Under the pieces are notes generated by a model. It saw nothing but the letters and a program-made list of their open reading frames with translations, was not told the DNA's origin and searched no databases. This document shows positions 8,695 through 19,336 of a DNA stretch of 64,000 bases, one piece after another. How positions within the stretch are numbered: the first letter of the stretch is position 1; the number at the start of each line of letters is the position of its first letter. Origin of the DNA: Bacillota bacterium (lineage in GTDB: Bacteria; Bacillota; Clostridia; SK-Y3); NCBI GenBank assembly GCA_022360955.1, contig JAKSBV010000396.1, positions 1 through 64,000 of the forward strand, in the 5' to 3' direction. A program made the translations under genes and the position numbers.

Positions 8695-8832
8695 TATGTA
8701 CCGGAGACCGGAGGTCAGAGGGCGGAAGTCGGAATATAACCGAACAGGAACACAAAGGAATCAGCGACAAGGTGTCTCAAATGTTATCCGGTTCATTCTC
8801 AACCCTCATCTCTCAGCCCTCAACTATTTTTT
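8695..8832. repeat. Dispersed intergenic segment shared with 57.7 kb
   Basis: This stretch (GGAGACCGGAGGTCAGAGG, ATCAGCGACAAGGTGTC, CCCTCAACTATTTTTTCC) is matched in reverse complement by 57685-57812. Its last part, CTCAACCCTCATCTCTCAG, also recurs at 49260-49300 and in shorter form near 37088. The frame across it has no protein-like features. Confidence 0.7.
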
Positions 8833-8928
8833 CCTTGGCATATCACTTGGTGAAATAATTTTCTTCCATTAAAGTTTATATACCTGTGACATATCGATAA
8901 AAAAAATAATATTTTTTTAATAAAGTAC

Positions 8929-8957
8929 TTGAAAAAAAATGTGGAGTCGTGTAATAT
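8929..8957 (+). promoter_or_regulatory. Main promoter of the S10-spc-alpha ribosomal operon
   Basis: TTGAAA (8929-8934) and TAATAT (8952-8957) are spaced by exactly 17 bases, next to A/T-rich upstream sequence that could serve as an UP element. It is the best promoter match ahead of rpsJ and implies a leader of about 370 bases. Confidence 0.75.
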
Positions 8958-8963
8958 ATAATA

Positions 8964-9332
8964 GTTGTGACATGACATACGATGATGCAGAAGGTTGCCA
9001 GCCTGCGCGTTGGGTAATTTCTGTGGAGAATGTCCGATTCATGAAACCGGGCGGCAGAGTCACTGTACACTTAATAGAGAGACAGAAATGCATTATTTTC
9101 TGTGTCTAAATCGCTAGCCGGGAGCGGTCGCTGAGATTGCCCGTCGGCTATGGCAGATTGTTGTGTGTTTAATTCAGTTGAGATTTTTTGCCCAGGTTAT
9201 GTTATATGACACTAATCTGGGTTTATTTATAACAAACTATGAAACACCCGGCACAGTGTACAGTATTTTACCACTGTCGTGCATGGAGAAAGATAGAAAA
9301 TAACCTAATGTACGATTGAAGGAGGGAGACGT
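8964..9332 (+). promoter_or_regulatory. Structured 5' leader of the ribosomal protein operon
   Basis: About 370 bases lie between the predicted start of transcription and rpsJ. Several hairpins can be drawn by eye: GACAGAAA/TTTCTGTGTC near 9082-9107, TAGCCGGG/CCCGTCGGCTA at about 9114-9151, CCAGGTTA/TAATCTGG at about 9191-9220, and GCACAGTG/CACTGTCGTGC near 9250-9284. None is followed by a clear run of Ts. Such leaders often bind a ribosomal protein for feedback control; which protein would bind here is unknown. A 45-codon frame (8972-9109) without a ribosome binding site starts about 8 bases after the predicted start of transcription. Confidence 0.55.
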
Positions 9333-9644
9333 ATGGCAGCAAAACAAAAAATCAGAATCAGGTTGAAGGGTTATGACCACACTTTGGTGGATCAATCGGC
9401 CGAGAAGATTGTAGACACTGCTAAAAGGACAGGTGCAAGGGTGTCGGGACCTATTCCGTTACCAACAAAAAAAGAGATTATTACCATACTAAGGGCAGTT
9501 CATAAGTACAAGGATTCTCGTGAACAGTTCGAAATGAGAACGCATAAGAGGTTGATAGACATTTTGGTTCCAACACCGAAAACTGTTGACGCTTTAATGA
9601 GACTTGATCTGCCGGCAGGCGTAGATATTGAGATCAAACTGTAG
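9333..9644 (+). CDS. rpsJ: 30S ribosomal protein S10
   Basis: The 103-residue protein has the full S10/NusE signature ([28 protein letters not shown]). Besides its place in the 30S head, S10 acts as NusE in antitermination. It is the first gene of the operon, behind GAAGGAGGGAG. The tuf gene, often found just upstream in related genomes, is absent here. A 216-base gap with AT-rich repeats separates it from rplC. Confidence 0.98.
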   Translation: MAAKQKIRIRLKGYDHTLVDQSAEKIVDTAKRTGARVSGPIPLPTKKEIITILRAVHKYKDSREQFEMRTHKRLIDILVPTPKTVDALMRLDLPAGVDIEIKL

Positions 9645-9647
9645 AAA

Positions 9648-9803
9648 AACAATTAATAATGAATAATTAATAATGAAGAATGAATGTGAAATTATCTAGC
9701 GATAATTTGTATGATTGAGAAATACTTGTTGATAGGGAATACCGATAATGAAGTATGGGTTGGATGTTATCATTATTAATTATTAATTCTTAATTATTAA
9801 TTG
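9648..9803. repeat. ATTAATAATGAAT tracts flanking the rpsJ-rplC gap
   Basis: Degenerate tandem units of AATTAATAATGA occur at 9648-9682 and, in the opposite orientation, at about 9769-9803. The pair forms a long AT-rich inverted repeat around a 90-base spacer. Similar tracts occur after secY, copA and the SLH gene. Confidence 0.7.
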
Positions 9804-9860
9804 AAGAAACCCGGTCATGTTCGCGGAGAGCGAACCAATAACCATTTAGGAGGTGCAAGA

Positions 9861-10490
9861 ATGAATAAGGCAATATTAGGTAAAAAAATTGGAATGACGC
9901 AGCTTTTTACTGAAGAAGGCTTAGTGATTCCGGTAACTGTTATAGAAGCTGGACCGTGTTCGGTTGTTCAAAAGAAGACCGATGAGAATGACGGCTATAG
10001 TGCGATACAGCTTGGATTTGTTGACAAAAAGGAAAAGAGGGTAACTAAACCTTTAAAAGGGCATTTTGATAAGGCGAAAGTTGCTTATAAAAGATTCTTG
10101 AAAGAATTCAGATTGGACAATGCGGATGCGTTGAATGTGGGAGATGAAGTCAAGGCGGACACCTTTGCGGAAGGGGATAAAATAGATGTAACCGGTACTT
10201 CCAAAGGTAAAGGCTTCCAAGGTGTTATCAAGAGATGGGGCGCACATAGAGGCCCTATGACTCACGGTTCCAAGTATCACAGAAGAGTGGGTTCCATGGG
10301 TGGAAGTTCCAATCCTTCAAAAGTTTTTAAGGGTAAGAAGCTGCCCGGACATATGGGTGTACAAAAAGTCACGATTCAAAATCTTGATGTGGTACGTGTT
10401 GATGCAGAAAAAAATCTTCTTTTGGTGAGAGGTGCGGTACCCGGACCTAAAGGCGGATTACTGGTTATTAAAGATACTGTGAAAGCATAA
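9861..10490 (+). CDS. rplC: 50S ribosomal protein L3
   Basis: The 209-residue protein matches L3 throughout ([26 protein letters not shown]-type [19 protein letters not shown]). L3 binds 23S rRNA early in assembly near the peptidyl-transferase centre. The ATG at 9861 has AGGAGG 7 bases upstream; an in-frame start at 9801 has no such site and would add residues foreign to L3. Confidence 0.98.
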   Translation: MNKAILGKKIGMTQLFTEEGLVIPVTVIEAGPCSVVQKKTDENDGYSAIQLGFVDKKEKRVTKPLKGHFDKAKVAYKRFLKEFRLDNADALNVGDEVKADTFAEGDKIDVTGTSKGKGFQGVIKRWGAHRGPMTHGSKYHRRVGSMGGSSNPSKVFKGKKLPGHMGVQKVTIQNLDVVRVDAEKNLLLVRGAVPGPKGGLLVIKDTVKA

Positions 10491-10522
10491 CAGCGAGTAT
10501 TTTTCGGAAAGGAGGATGTACG

Positions 10523-11146
10523 ATGCCTAAAACGGCTTTATATGATATGAATGGAAAACAAGTTGGGGATATCGAATTAAATGACGGCGTATTTGGTGCA
10601 GAGGTCAATAAATCGGTTCTTCATCAAGTCATTGTAAACTATTTGGCGAATCAAAGACAGGGCACACAAAGCACCAAGACCCGGGCGGAAGTCCGCGGCG
10701 GCGGCGCAAAGCCTTGGAGACAAAAGGGAACAGGCAGAGCAAGACAAGGAAGCATTAGAGCGCCTCAGTGGATAAAAGGTGGGGTAGCTTTAGGACCTAA
10801 GCCGAGAAGTTACAGATACAATGTGAATAAGAAAGTAAAGAGAGTGGCAATGAAATCGGCTCTCAGTTCTAAGGTGGCGGAAAACGATATCTTTGTGTTG
10901 GATCAATTGCAGTTTGAAAATATTAAAACAAAAGAAATGGTAAAGGTGTTGGGTAATCTTAACGTGGACACCAAAGCACTTGTTGTACTGCCTGAAAAAG
11001 ATGAGAACGTGATCAGATCGGCCAGAAATATACCCGGTGTAACTACAACGTTGGTAAGCACATTGAATGTATATGAGATCTTGAATCATGATAAGTTTAT
11101 TGTGACAAAAGATGCGGTTGCCAAGCTTGAGGAGGTGTATGCGTAA
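10523..11146 (+). CDS. rplD: 50S ribosomal protein L4
   Basis: The 207-residue protein carries the L4 loop that lines the exit tunnel ([20 protein letters not shown]) and the C-terminal globular domain. Its stop codon overlaps the rplW start (TAATG), implying translational coupling. In gammaproteobacteria L4 represses its own operon; no equivalent site is evident in this leader. Confidence 0.98.
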   Translation: MPKTALYDMNGKQVGDIELNDGVFGAEVNKSVLHQVIVNYLANQRQGTQSTKTRAEVRGGGAKPWRQKGTGRARQGSIRAPQWIKGGVALGPKPRSYRYNVNKKVKRVAMKSALSSKVAENDIFVLDQLQFENIKTKEMVKVLGNLNVDTKALVVLPEKDENVIRSARNIPGVTTTLVSTLNVYEILNHDKFIVTKDAVAKLEEVYA

Positions 11147-11439
11147 TGAGAACACCCCATGATATTGTGATAAGACCTGTTGTTTCAGAGCATAGCATGG
11201 AACAGTTTGCAGACAGAAAATATACCTTCGCAGTGGCATTGGATGCCAATAAGATAGAGATCAAAAAGGCAATTGAAGAAATTTTCGGTGTGAAAGTAGA
11301 AAAAGTCACTACGATGAGAGTGTTGGGGAAAGTTAAAAGAATGGGAATGCATTCCGGTAAGAGACCGGATTGGAAGAAAGCTATTGTGAAGTTGACGCCA
11401 GATAGCAAGACAATAGAGTTCTTTGAAGGAATGGTGTAA
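11146..11439 (+). CDS. rplW: 50S ribosomal protein L23
   Basis: The 97-residue protein has L23 features (DIVIRPVVSEHS, KKAIEEIFGVKVEKV). L23 sits at the tunnel exit and docks trigger factor and SRP. The ATG overlaps the rplD stop by one base. A short GGAGTG-type repeat tract follows before rplB. Confidence 0.98.
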   Translation: MRTPHDIVIRPVVSEHSMEQFADRKYTFAVALDANKIEIKKAIEEIFGVKVEKVTTMRVLGKVKRMGMHSGKRPDWKKAIVKLTPDSKTIEFFEGMV

Positions 11440-11558
11440 TAAAAGTGAGGAGCGGGGAGTGAGGCGTGGGGAGTGAAACCTCATGGATCCAAACTCGGCG
11501 GACTCCGAAAAAGATACAAGAGTGTGCATGTAATTTAGAAACGATTGGAGTGAGAGGG

Positions 11559-12392
11559 ATGCCAGTTAAAAAATATAATCCTACTTCTCCGGCAAGAAGA
11601 TTTATGTCTGTTTCTACATTTGAAGAATTGTCAAAGGTGGAACCGGAAAAATCTTTGCTTGAACCTCTAAAAAAGAATGCCGGAAGAAACTCGTACGGTA
11701 GGATCACTGTGCGGCACAGAGGCGGCGGAGCCAAAAGAAAATATAGAATCATTGATTTTAAGCGGAATAAAGACGATATGGCGGCGAACGTACTTACAAT
11801 CGAGTACGATCCGAACAGATCGGCGAATATAGCCCTTGTTCAATATGAGGACGGCGAAAAGAAATACATTATTGCTCCTTTAGGATTAAAAGTAGGAGAT
11901 ACTATCATTTCCGGGAAAGATGCGGATATTAAACCGGGAAATGCGAAAGCACTGAAGGATATACCGGTAGGTACGTTAATTCATAATATAGAGTTAAAGC
12001 CCGGCAAGGGTGCTCAAATGGTCAGAGCGGCCGGCAATTCGGCCCAGCTGATGGCAAAAGAAGAAAAGTACGCGCAGGTTAGATTGCCCTCGGGGGAAGT
12101 TAGAATGGTGTCGGTGAATTGTAAAGCGACCATTGGGCAAGTAGGGAACCTTGAACACGAAAACGTTACGATCGGGAAAGCGGGAAGAAAAAGACATATG
12201 GGTTGGAGACCGACTGTTCGTGGTGTTGTCATGAATCCTGTTGACCATCCGCACGGCGGTGGAGAAGGAAAATCGCCTATCGGAAGACCGAGTCCCGTTA
12301 CGCCATGGGGGAAACCTGCCCTTGGACTTAAAACAAGAAAGAAAAACAAAAAATCCGATAAGTTTATCGTTAAGAAAAGAAACGTTAAATAA
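11559..12392 (+). CDS. rplB: 50S ribosomal protein L2
   Basis: The 277-residue protein is full-length L2 ([42 protein letters not shown]). L2 is needed for subunit association and peptidyl transfer. The ATG at 11559 is 8 bases after GGAG. The longer frame opening at 11466 runs through a GGGGAGTGAGG repeat tract and is not part of the protein. Confidence 0.98.
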   Translation: MPVKKYNPTSPARRFMSVSTFEELSKVEPEKSLLEPLKKNAGRNSYGRITVRHRGGGAKRKYRIIDFKRNKDDMAANVLTIEYDPNRSANIALVQYEDGEKKYIIAPLGLKVGDTIISGKDADIKPGNAKALKDIPVGTLIHNIELKPGKGAQMVRAAGNSAQLMAKEEKYAQVRLPSGEVRMVSVNCKATIGQVGNLEHENVTIGKAGRKRHMGWRPTVRGVVMNPVDHPHGGGEGKSPIGRPSPVTPWGKPALGLKTRKKNKKSDKFIVKKRNVK

Positions 12393-12482
12393 TGCGGTGG
12401 GGAGTGAGGTTTGGAGGGGGAGGCGTGTTTGACGCTTACCGCCATTGATCATTCGCCATAGTTGATGGAAGGAGGCATAACG

Positions 12483-12761
12483 TTGGGTAGATCATTAAAA
12501 AAAGGGCCTTTTGTTCAAGAAAAATTGCTGGAAAGAATACAGGAAATGAATAAGAGCGGAGAAAAGAAGGTTTTAAAGACATGGTCCAGAAGCTCTACAA
12601 TATTTCCTGATATGGTCGGTCATACAATTGCAGTACATGATGGTAGAAAACATGTGCCGGTATATATTACCGAGGATATGGTAGGGCATAAGTTGGGAGA
12701 ATTCGCGCCGACCAGGACTTATCGAGGCCATGCCGGAGAAAAATCTTCATCGGTAAGGTAA
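12483..12761 (+). CDS. rpsS: 30S ribosomal protein S19
   Basis: The 92-residue protein starts at a TTG (12483) 8 bases after GGAGG, giving the standard [10 protein letters not shown] start. The motifs [20 protein letters not shown] and [14 protein letters not shown] are diagnostic. S19 forms the 30S head complex with S13. Confidence 0.97.
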   Translation: MGRSLKKGPFVQEKLLERIQEMNKSGEKKVLKTWSRSSTIFPDMVGHTIAVHDGRKHVPVYITEDMVGHKLGEFAPTRTYRGHAGEKSSSVR

Positions 12762-12897
12762 TAAAACCAGTTAGCGGTTTGTCGTTGATTGTTAAAATTA
12801 TAAAATCTGTGCAGAATATGGGGTATGAACGTATTCATCAAGCATGATACGAGCGAAATGGATAGACCGTGAACCGTATACGGAAGGAGGAAGCACA

Positions 12898-13233
12898 ATG
12901 GAGGCTAGGGCATCACTAAGTTATGCGCGCATAGCACCTAGGAAAGTCAAGATTGTAATAGATTTAATCAGAAATAAGCCTGTAGGAGAAGCACTGGCGA
13001 TTTTAAAATATACTCCGAAAGCAGCAGCGGAAATTGTAGAGAAATTGTTAAATTCTGCTATTGCAAATGCTGAAAATAATCATGATATGGACCTGGAAAG
13101 CTTATACGTTTCCGAAATTTATGCCAATCAGGGTCCTACGCTCAAGAGGATTAGACCGAGGGCACAGGGAAGAGCGTTTAGAATCAGGAAAAGAACAAGC
13201 CATATTACCTTAGTATTAAAGGAAAAAGAATAG
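12898..13233 (+). CDS. rplV: 50S ribosomal protein L22
   Basis: The 111-residue protein contains the L22 core ([17 protein letters not shown]) and the tunnel beta-hairpin ([20 protein letters not shown]), the site of macrolide contacts. The ATG at 12898 follows AAGGAGGAAGC; the earlier ATG at 12847 is not needed. It is followed by rpsC after 18 bases. Confidence 0.98.
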   Translation: MEARASLSYARIAPRKVKIVIDLIRNKPVGEALAILKYTPKAAAEIVEKLLNSAIANAENNHDMDLESLYVSEIYANQGPTLKRIRPRAQGRAFRIRKRTSHITLVLKEKE

Positions 13234-13251
13234 TTAGAAGGAGGTTAGAGA

Positions 13252-13917
13252 ATGGGGCAAAAAGTAAATCCACACGGTTTGCGAGTCGGTATTATTAAAG
13301 ACTGGGATTCGAAATGGTATGCCAATGATAACGACTATGCTGATAATTTGATAGAAGATTATAAACTTAGAAAATACATTAAAAAGGCACTTTTTATAGC
13401 AGGTATTTCCAAAGTTGAAATTGAAAGAGCGGCCAATAGGGTTAAAATCAATATTCATGCAGCTAAGCCGGGTATTGTTATCGGTAAGGGCGGTTCCGAG
13501 ATTGAAAAATTGAAGAAGCAATTGGAAAAAATCACCGGTAAGAATATAGCCATTAACATTATTGAAGTGAAGATACCGGACATAGACGCACAATTGGTTG
13601 CTGAAAATATTGCCGCACAGCTGGAAAGAAGAATTTCGTTCAGAAGAGCCATGAAACAATCAATGGGTCGGGCAATGAAAATGGGCGCAAAAGGTATTAA
13701 GACTTCTGTTTCGGGTCGTCTGGGCGGTGCCGAAATTGCAAGAACCGAACATTACCATGAAGGTACTATTCCTTTGCAGACTTTAAGGGCAGATATAGAT
13801 TATGGCTTCTGGGAAGCAAATACCACCTACGGAAAACTGGGGGTAAAGGTCTGGATCTATAAAGGGGAGGTCCTTCCTGAAAATAAGAAAGTCAAAAAAG
13901 GGGAAGGAGGAAAATAA
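13252..13917 (+). CDS. rpsC: 30S ribosomal protein S3
   Basis: The 221-residue protein begins [12 protein letters not shown] and has a type II KH domain with the loop [16 protein letters not shown]. The C-terminal domain ([17 protein letters not shown]) lines the mRNA entry channel. A GGAAGGAGG for rplP overlaps its last codons. Confidence 0.98.
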   Translation: MGQKVNPHGLRVGIIKDWDSKWYANDNDYADNLIEDYKLRKYIKKALFIAGISKVEIERAANRVKINIHAAKPGIVIGKGGSEIEKLKKQLEKITGKNIAINIIEVKIPDIDAQLVAENIAAQLERRISFRRAMKQSMGRAMKMGAKGIKTSVSGRLGGAEIARTEHYHEGTIPLQTLRADIDYGFWEANTTYGKLGVKVWIYKGEVLPENKKVKKGEGGK

Positions 13918-13919
13918 TC

Positions 13920-14360
13920 ATGTTAATGCCTAAAAGGACAAAATACCGCAGAGTCATGCGAGGCCGTATGAAAGGCAAAGCGACCAGAGGGAACAAGGTT
14001 ACTTACGGTGATTACGGTTTGCAGGCATTGGAACCAGCATGGATTACAAGTAACCAAATAGAGGCTGCGAGGGTAGCGATGACCCGTTATATCAAAAGGG
14101 GCGGTAAAGTTTGGATTAAAATATTTCCTGACAAACCGGTAACCGAAAAGCCTGCCGAGACACGAATGGGTAGCGGTAAAGGTTCGCCGGAGTACTGGGT
14201 AGCGGTTGTAAAGCCGGGCAGAATGATGTTTGAAATCGCAGGAGTGCCTGAAGAGACTGCGAGGGAGGCCATGAGGCTGGCCATGCATAAACTGCCTATC
14301 AAATGTAAATTTGTGGTTCGTGAAAAGGAAGAAACGGGTGGTGAAGACAATGAAGCCTAA
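13920..14360 (+). CDS. rplP: 50S ribosomal protein L16
   Basis: The 146-residue protein starts [11 protein letters not shown], typical of L16, and includes [25 protein letters not shown]16 organizes the tRNA A-site region of 23S rRNA. The ATG at 13920 is 9 bases after GGAAGGAGG. The 3' end overlaps rpmC by 11 bases. Confidence 0.98.
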   Translation: MLMPKRTKYRRVMRGRMKGKATRGNKVTYGDYGLQALEPAWITSNQIEAARVAMTRYIKRGGKVWIKIFPDKPVTEKPAETRMGSGKGSPEYWVAVVKPGRMMFEIAGVPEETAREAMRLAMHKLPIKCKFVVREKEETGGEDNEA

Positions 14361-14550
14361 TAAAGTACGTGAACTGACGTCGGTTGAGCTGGAACAAAAA
14401 TTGACGGAATTAAAAGCAGAATTGTTCAACTTAAGGTTTCAGCATGCAACAAACCAATTGGAAAACCCTATGAGAATTAAAGAAGTTAAAAAGACGATTG
14501 CCAGAGTCAAAACCACGCTTCGTGAAAGAGAATTAAAGCAATCGGTTTGA
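14350..14550 (+). CDS. rpmC: 50S ribosomal protein L29
   Basis: The 66-residue helical protein ([36 protein letters not shown]) is L29. Its ATG lies inside the end of rplP, so the two are translationally coupled. Confidence 0.97.
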   Translation: MKPNKVRELTSVELEQKLTELKAELFNLRFQHATNQLENPMRIKEVKKTIARVKTTLRERELKQSV

Positions 14551-14687
14551 CAATTTAGTGTCATTGCATAAGATGAAATGACACTTATCCCATGAAAAAA
14601 TATTTTTTATAGTTACGGAATAAAAAATCGAGTCATAGACTGTGTTTAAGATGCTGGGAGGAACGACCTGAAAGGAGGTTAGTTGCT

Positions 14688-14945
14688 GTGAGTGAAAGAG
14701 GTAACCGAAAAGTAAGAGTAGGTAAAGTAGTTAGCGATAAAATGGATAAAACGATTGTAGTTGCGATCGAAGGTAGTGTAAAACATCCGTTGTACGGTAA
14801 AATTGTTAAAAGAACGTATAAGCTGAAAGCCCATGATGAAAATAATGAATGCGGCATAGGTGATAGAGTGAGAGTAATGGAAACAAGACCATTGAGCAAG
14901 GATAAAAGATGGCGATTGGTTCAAGTTGTCGAGAAGGCTAAATAA
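14688..14945 (+). CDS. rpsQ: 30S ribosomal protein S17
   Basis: The 85-residue OB-fold protein starts at a GTG (14688) nine bases after AAAGGAGG and contains [17 protein letters not shown] and [20 protein letters not shown]. It is a primary 16S rRNA binder. Confidence 0.97.
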   Translation: MSERGNRKVRVGKVVSDKMDKTIVVAIEGSVKHPLYGKIVKRTYKLKAHDENNECGIGDRVRVMETRPLSKDKRWRLVQVVEKAK

Positions 14946-15026
14946 TGGGGAAATATTTAAATATTAAATAGCCTTTTCACAATGATCGATTTCGGTTTAT
15001 AATTATTCGGAAGGGAGGCTGTACAA

Positions 15027-15395
15027 ATGATTCAACAGCAAACCATGTTGAAAGTAGCGGATAACACCGGGGCGAAAGAAATTATGTGTATTAGGGTTCT
15101 AGGCGGCTCAAAGAGAAGATACGCTAATGTGGGTGATGTCATTGTTGCTACGGTTAAGAAAGCAACACCCGGAGGAGTTGTTAAAAAAGGGGATGTTATT
15201 AAAGCAGTTGTTGTTAGGTCGGTCAAAGGGGTGAGAAGACCGGACGGTTCATATATAAAATTTGACGAAAATGCGGCGGTCATTATAAAAGAAGATAAAA
15301 ATCCTAGAGGCACACGTATTTTCGGACCTGTTGCAAGAGAACTGAGAGACAAAGAATATATGAAAATATTGTCATTGGCCCCCGAGGCACTTTAA
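15027..15395 (+). CDS. rplN: 50S ribosomal protein L14
   Basis: The 122-residue protein is canonical L14 ([54 protein letters not shown]). It contacts 16S rRNA across the subunit interface and is the docking site for silencing factor RsfS. Confidence 0.98.
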   Translation: MIQQQTMLKVADNTGAKEIMCIRVLGGSKRRYANVGDVIVATVKKATPGGVVKKGDVIKAVVVRSVKGVRRPDGSYIKFDENAAVIIKEDKNPRGTRIFGPVARELRDKEYMKILSLAPEAL

Positions 15396-15487
15396 GGAAA
15401 GAATCAGAAAGTCAACGGTAAAGTTTGATGAATGTGTAATATAAGAATTCTACGTACACGAAAATAACCCAACGGGAGGTGTTACGA

Positions 15488-15820
15488 TTGGCTATAAAAA
15501 AGAAAGTACATGTGAAAAAAGGCGATACGGTGCTGGTGCTTTCAGGTAAAGATAAGGGCAAAAAAGGAAAGGTATTAACTGTTTTGCCTAAAGAAGGAAA
15601 AGTGATTGTTGAAGGCGTGAACATGGTTACCAAACATACCAAACCCCGCGCACAGGGACAGACCGGCGGGATTATTCATCAGGAAGCCGCTATATATGCT
15701 GCAAAAGTAATGTATGTTTGTAACAAATGCGGCAAACCTTCCCGACATGCCAAAAAGATATTGGACAACGGTGACAGGGCAAGGGCTTGCAAACGCTGCG
15801 GAGAAATTGTGAACGACTGA
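15488..15820 (+). CDS. rplX: 50S ribosomal protein L24
   Basis: The 110-residue protein has the KOW motif ([20 protein letters not shown]). Four cysteines at the C-terminus ([14 protein letters not shown]...[10 protein letters not shown]) are positioned to bind zinc, as in many Firmicutes L24 proteins. The TTG at 15488 is 8 bases after GGGAGG; the earlier GTG overlaps that site. L24 starts 50S assembly. Confidence 0.97.
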   Translation: MAIKKKVHVKKGDTVLVLSGKDKGKKGKVLTVLPKEGKVIVEGVNMVTKHTKPRAQGQTGGIIHQEAAIYAAKVMYVCNKCGKPSRHAKKILDNGDRARACKRCGEIVND

Positions 15821-15847
15821 GTTTTCTTGAAAGGAGGTTCATTATAG

Positions 15848-16387
15848 ATGGCTAAAATGAAAGATAAATATTTAAACGAAGTGGCCCCTGCACTTATGAA
15901 GAAATTCAACTATAAAAGCCCTATGCAAATTCCGAAACTGGAAAAAGTAATAATAAACATGGGCGTGGGTGAAGCAAAAGATAATCCGAAAGCATTAGAT
16001 GGGGCATTGAACGATATGGCGACCATAGCAGGACAAAAACCTATTATTACAAAGGCTAAAAAATCAGTTGCGGCTTTTAAGGTGAGAGAAGGCATGAGCA
16101 TAGGTTGTAAAGTGACTTTAAGAAGCAGCAAAATGCTTGATTTTGTAGATAGATTATTCAATGTAGCTTTGCCAAGGGTTAGAGACTTTAGAGGTATTTC
16201 TCCCAATGCTTTTGACGGAAGGGGAAATTATTCCTTGGGTATTAAAGAACAGCTGATTTTTCCTGAAATTGACTATGATAAGGTTGATAAAGTAAGAGGA
16301 ATGGATATTATCTTTGTAACCACAGCTAAAACCGATGAAGAAGCTAGAGAATTGCTTGCCCTGATGGGTGCGCCATTCCAAAGCTGA
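15848..16387 (+). CDS. rplE: 50S ribosomal protein L5
   Basis: The 179-residue protein is a full-length L5 ([38 protein letters not shown]). It binds 5S rRNA and forms an intersubunit bridge. The ribosome binding site is AAAGGAGG. Confidence 0.98.
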   Translation: MAKMKDKYLNEVAPALMKKFNYKSPMQIPKLEKVIINMGVGEAKDNPKALDGALNDMATIAGQKPIITKAKKSVAAFKVREGMSIGCKVTLRSSKMLDFVDRLFNVALPRVRDFRGISPNAFDGRGNYSLGIKEQLIFPEIDYDKVDKVRGMDIIFVTTAKTDEEARELLALMGAPFQS

Positions 16388-16401
16388 GAGGAGGGAAATG
16401 T

Positions 16402-16587
16402 GTGGCAAAAAAGGCAATGGTCATAAAACAGCAGCGAGAACCTAAATTCAAAACAAGGGCCTATAACAGGTGCAGAATTTGCGGAAGACCTCATGCTTAC
16501 CTTAGAAAGTTTGGTATATGCCGTATTTGCTTTAGGGAATTAGCGTATAAAGGACAAATCCCGGGAGTTAAAAAGGCTAGTTGGTAA
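16402..16587 (+). CDS. rpsZ: 30S ribosomal protein S14, zinc type
   Basis: This is the short, zinc-binding S14 of 61 residues, with CRICG and CRICF as the two metal-binding pairs. A GTG start follows GAGGAGGG. Firmicutes often encode a second, zinc-free S14 elsewhere; that cannot be judged here. Confidence 0.97.
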   Translation: MAKKAMVIKQQREPKFKTRAYNRCRICGRPHAYLRKFGICRICFRELAYKGQIPGVKKASW

Positions 16588-16664
16588 TTTGCTTTTAACG
16601 AAAGTTAGCAGTTTGCAATATATGCAGACTGATACGGAGTTTATGGAAGAAGGAGGTATGACAA

Positions 16665-17063
16665 ATGCATGTAACCGATCCGATTGCAGATATGCTTACG
16701 CGTATTCGAAATGCAAACTCTGCCAGACATGAATCTGTGGATGTTCCAGCTTCTAATCTAAAGAAAGCTGTTGCAGATATACTAGTTGAAGAAGGGTATG
16801 TTAAGAAGTATGAGTCTATAGATGATGGCAAACAAGGGATTATTAGAATAAAATTAAAATATGGTATCAATAAAGAAAAGGTTATAAGCGGGCTTAAGAG
16901 GATTAGTAAACCCGGATTAAGAGTTTATGCGGCAAATGATGAGCTGCCTAAAGTGCTTGGTGGGTTAGGTATAGCGGTTATCTCTACATCTAAAGGTGTA
17001 ATGACCGATAAAAAAGCCAGAAAAGCGGGAATCGGCGGCGAAGTACTGGCATTTATCTGGTAA
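16665..17063 (+). CDS. rpsH: 30S ribosomal protein S8
   Basis: The 132-residue protein begins [17 protein letters not shown] and ends with the S8 C-terminal core ([27 protein letters not shown]). S8 binds helix 21 of 16S rRNA and in E. coli represses the spc operon. A MITE-like element starts at the last bases of its stop codon. Confidence 0.98.
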   Translation: MHVTDPIADMLTRIRNANSARHESVDVPASNLKKAVADILVEEGYVKKYESIDDGKQGIIRIKLKYGINKEKVISGLKRISKPGLRVYAANDELPKVLGGLGIAVISTSKGVMTDKKARKAGIGGEVLAFIW

Positions 17064-17161
17064 AGGTAACCAACTGCAGCCTAAAAATATTATTTACACA
17101 AACAACGGCGATTCTACGTTTTTTTATGTAAATATAAAGGCCATTTTAAAGGTGGGTATCT
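17064..17161. repeat. MITE-like 98-bp family, copy B
   Basis: AGGTAACC...GGGTATCT ends, with the inner pair TTTACACAAACAACG and CGTTTTTTTATGTAAATA. It begins directly after the rpsH stop (TAA at 17061-17063) and occupies most of the rpsH-rplF gap, so it is transcribed as part of the operon mRNA. Confidence 0.85.
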
Positions 17162-17224
17162 ATAAAGATAATGTACGGCAGCCTAAAATTGATTTGAACA
17201 AACAACCGTAAGGAGGTGTGAGAA

Positions 17225-17761
17225 GTGTCAAGAATTGGGAGATCACCTATTGAGATACCTCAAGGTGTAGATATTAAAATTGAAAATAATCATGTGACTG
17301 TTAAGGGACCGAACGGGACACTGGACAAACAGCTTCACAGAGATATGATCATCAAATTGGAAGACGGAAAGGTCATAGTAACAAGACCGTCGGAAATAAA
17401 AATGCATAAATCACTGCATGGATTAACAAGGACACTTGTTGCAAATATGGTGGAAGGTGTTACAAAAGGCTTCCAGAAAAGCCTTGATGTTAACGGCGTC
17501 GGCTATAGGGCACAGAAGCAAGGCAAAAAACTGGTGCTGAATCTGGGATATTCTCATCCGGTTGAAATGGAAGAGCCAGAAGGGATTTCCGTCGAAGTGC
17601 CTTCGAATAATAAGATTATTGTCAAAGGCATTGATAAGCAAGCCGTAGGGGAATTTGCGGCGAAGATTAGAACAAAGAGACCGCCTGAGCCATATAAAGG
17701 CAAAGGGATTAAATATGAAAACGAAGTGATTAGACGTAAAGAAGGTAAGACCGGAAAATAA
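17225..17761 (+). CDS. rplF: 50S ribosomal protein L6
   Basis: The 178-residue protein has the two-domain L6 fold ([38 protein letters not shown]). L6 lies near the factor-binding centre. Its GTG start follows TAAGGAGGTG. Confidence 0.98.
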   Translation: MSRIGRSPIEIPQGVDIKIENNHVTVKGPNGTLDKQLHRDMIIKLEDGKVIVTRPSEIKMHKSLHGLTRTLVANMVEGVTKGFQKSLDVNGVGYRAQKQGKKLVLNLGYSHPVEMEEPEGISVEVPSNNKIIVKGIDKQAVGEFAAKIRTKRPPEPYKGKGIKYENEVIRRKEGKTGK

Positions 17762-17791
17762 TGATGGTGCATAGGAAAGGAGTGAGTCTTT

Positions 17792-18151
17792 GTGATTAAT
17801 AAACCCAATAGTAATAAGGCGAGACTTAGACGTCATGTAAGAGTTCGCAAAAAGGTTTTTGGAACAGCCGAACGTCCAAGATTAAATGTTTATAGAAGCC
17901 TTAAAAATATATATGCACAAGTCATCGATGATACTGCAGGTGTAACACTGCTTTCTGCTTCTACATTGGACTTGAAAGATGTGGAATACGGTGGAAATAA
18001 AGAAGCTGCACGCGAGGTTGGAAAATTAGTTGCTAAAAAGGCTTTGGACAAAGGACTCAAGAAAGTCATTTTTGATAGAGGCGGATATTTGTATCATGGA
18101 AGAGTGCAGGAGTTAGCAGAAGGAGCCAGAGAAGGCGGCCTGGAATTCTAA
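17792..18151 (+). CDS. rplR: 50S ribosomal protein L18
   Basis: The 119-residue protein carries [20 protein letters not shown] and [26 protein letters not shown], typical of L18, a 5S rRNA binder. The start is a GTG after AAAGGAG. Confidence 0.97.
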   Translation: MINKPNSNKARLRRHVRVRKKVFGTAERPRLNVYRSLKNIYAQVIDDTAGVTLLSASTLDLKDVEYGGNKEAAREVGKLVAKKALDKGLKKVIFDRGGYLYHGRVQELAEGAREGGLEF

Positions 18152-18167
18152 GCGAAGGAGGGAGAAT

Positions 18168-18671
18168 ATGGCACAACGCATAGACGCAAGTACATTGGAT
18201 ATTAAAGAAAAAGTTGTTAATATTAGCCGTGTCGCGAAGGTTGTTAAAGGTGGAAGAACTTTTCGATTTAGTGCGCTGGTAATAGTTGGAGATGAAAATG
18301 GTCATGTAGGATGCGGTACGGGTAAAGCGGCAGAAATTCCGGACGCGATTCGAAAAGGAATTGAAGATGCCAAGAAAAATATGATTTACGTACCGATGGT
18401 AGATGCGACAATTCCTCATGAAATGATCGGCCGTTATGGTGCGGGAAGTGTTTTATTAAAGCCTGCCGGACCCGGTACCGGAGTTATTGCCGGAGGACCC
18501 GTCAGAGCGGTACTGGAACTTGCAGGAATTAGAGATATCAGAACAAAATCCTTAGGTTCCAATAACCCACGAAATATGGTAAACGCGACAATCAACGGAT
18601 TATCCGAACTGAAAACGGCTGAATCAGTAGCCAAACTTAGAGGGATCACCGTTGAGGAAGTGTTAGGTTAG
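18168..18671 (+). CDS. rpsE: 30S ribosomal protein S5
   Basis: The 167-residue protein has the dsRNA-binding N-domain ([20 protein letters not shown]) and the C-domain ([20 protein letters not shown]). S5 influences decoding fidelity and mRNA unwinding. It lies 16 bases after rplR. Confidence 0.98.
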   Translation: MAQRIDASTLDIKEKVVNISRVAKVVKGGRTFRFSALVIVGDENGHVGCGTGKAAEIPDAIRKGIEDAKKNMIYVPMVDATIPHEMIGRYGAGSVLLKPAGPGTGVIAGGPVRAVLELAGIRDIRTKSLGSNNPRNMVNATINGLSELKTAESVAKLRGITVEEVLG

Positions 18672-18683
18672 GAGGGAACTTAA

Positions 18684-18863
18684 TTGGCTAAGCTCAAAGT
18701 GACATTGTTAAGAAGCTTGATTGGTTGTAAGGAGAACCAGATTGCTACGGTAAAAGCATTAGGGCTTAAAAAAATCAGAGATGTTGTAGAACATAATGAT
18801 ACGCCTCAAATTAGAGGTATGGTAAATAAAGTTTCACATTTGATAGAAGTCGAGGAAATATAA
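18684..18863 (+). CDS. rpmD: 50S ribosomal protein L30
   Basis: A short frame from a TTG at 18684, with GGAGGG 7 bases upstream, encodes 59 residues beginning [20 protein letters not shown] and ending [10 protein letters not shown]. Length, GLKKIRDVV and position between rpsE and rplO identify L30. Because of the TTG start it is easily missed. Confidence 0.95.
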   Translation: MAKLKVTLLRSLIGCKENQIATVKALGLKKIRDVVEHNDTPQIRGMVNKVSHLIEVEEI

Positions 18864-18894
18864 AGGAATACAAGATTAGAAGGAGGTGTAGCAA

Positions 18895-19335
18895 GTGAAG
18901 TTATATGAATTACAGCCTGCACCAGGTTCGAAAACGGAGCGCAAGAGAAAAGGAAGAGGCCACGGTTCGGGAAACGGCAAGACCGCGGGCAGAGGACATA
19001 AGGGGCAGAATTCTCGCGCCGGTGGTGGTGTGCGTCCAGGTTTTGAAGGGGGACAAATGCCGTTGCATAGACGTCTTCCCAAGAGAGGATTTACAAATAT
19101 ATTTGCAAAGAAGTTTGTTGAAGTTAACGTTTCACAACTTGATAAATTTGAAGAGGGCGCCGTTATTACGCCGGAACTATTGAAAGAAAGCGGCGTAATT
19201 AGTAAAATAAGAGATGGTGTAGTGATTTTAGGCAGAGGAGAAGTCTCCAAACAACTTACTGTTAAGGCAACCCGATTCAGCAAATCAGCTGTTGAAAAAA
19301 TAGAAGCAGCAGGAGGAAAGGCAGAGGTGATATAA
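18895..19335 (+). CDS. rplO: 50S ribosomal protein L15
   Basis: The 146-residue protein has the Gly/Arg-rich N-terminal extension ([20 protein letters not shown]) and the C-terminal globular core. It starts at a GTG after AGGAGGTG. One base separates its stop from the secY start. Confidence 0.98.
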   Translation: MKLYELQPAPGSKTERKRKGRGHGSGNGKTAGRGHKGQNSRAGGGVRPGFEGGQMPLHRRLPKRGFTNIFAKKFVEVNVSQLDKFEEGAVITPELLKESGVISKIRDGVVILGRGEVSKQLTVKATRFSKSAVEKIEAAGGKAEVI

Positions 19336-19336
19336 A

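Noticed and set aside
8669-8872. 67-codon frame upstream of the ribosomal operon
   Set aside because: It runs through a dispersed intergenic repeat that recurs at 57.7 kb without an open frame, so it is not coding.
17162-17224. Second repeat copy after MITE copy B
   Set aside because: Only a short CAGCCTAAAA and a few ACAAACAAC bases recur; too little to call a copy.
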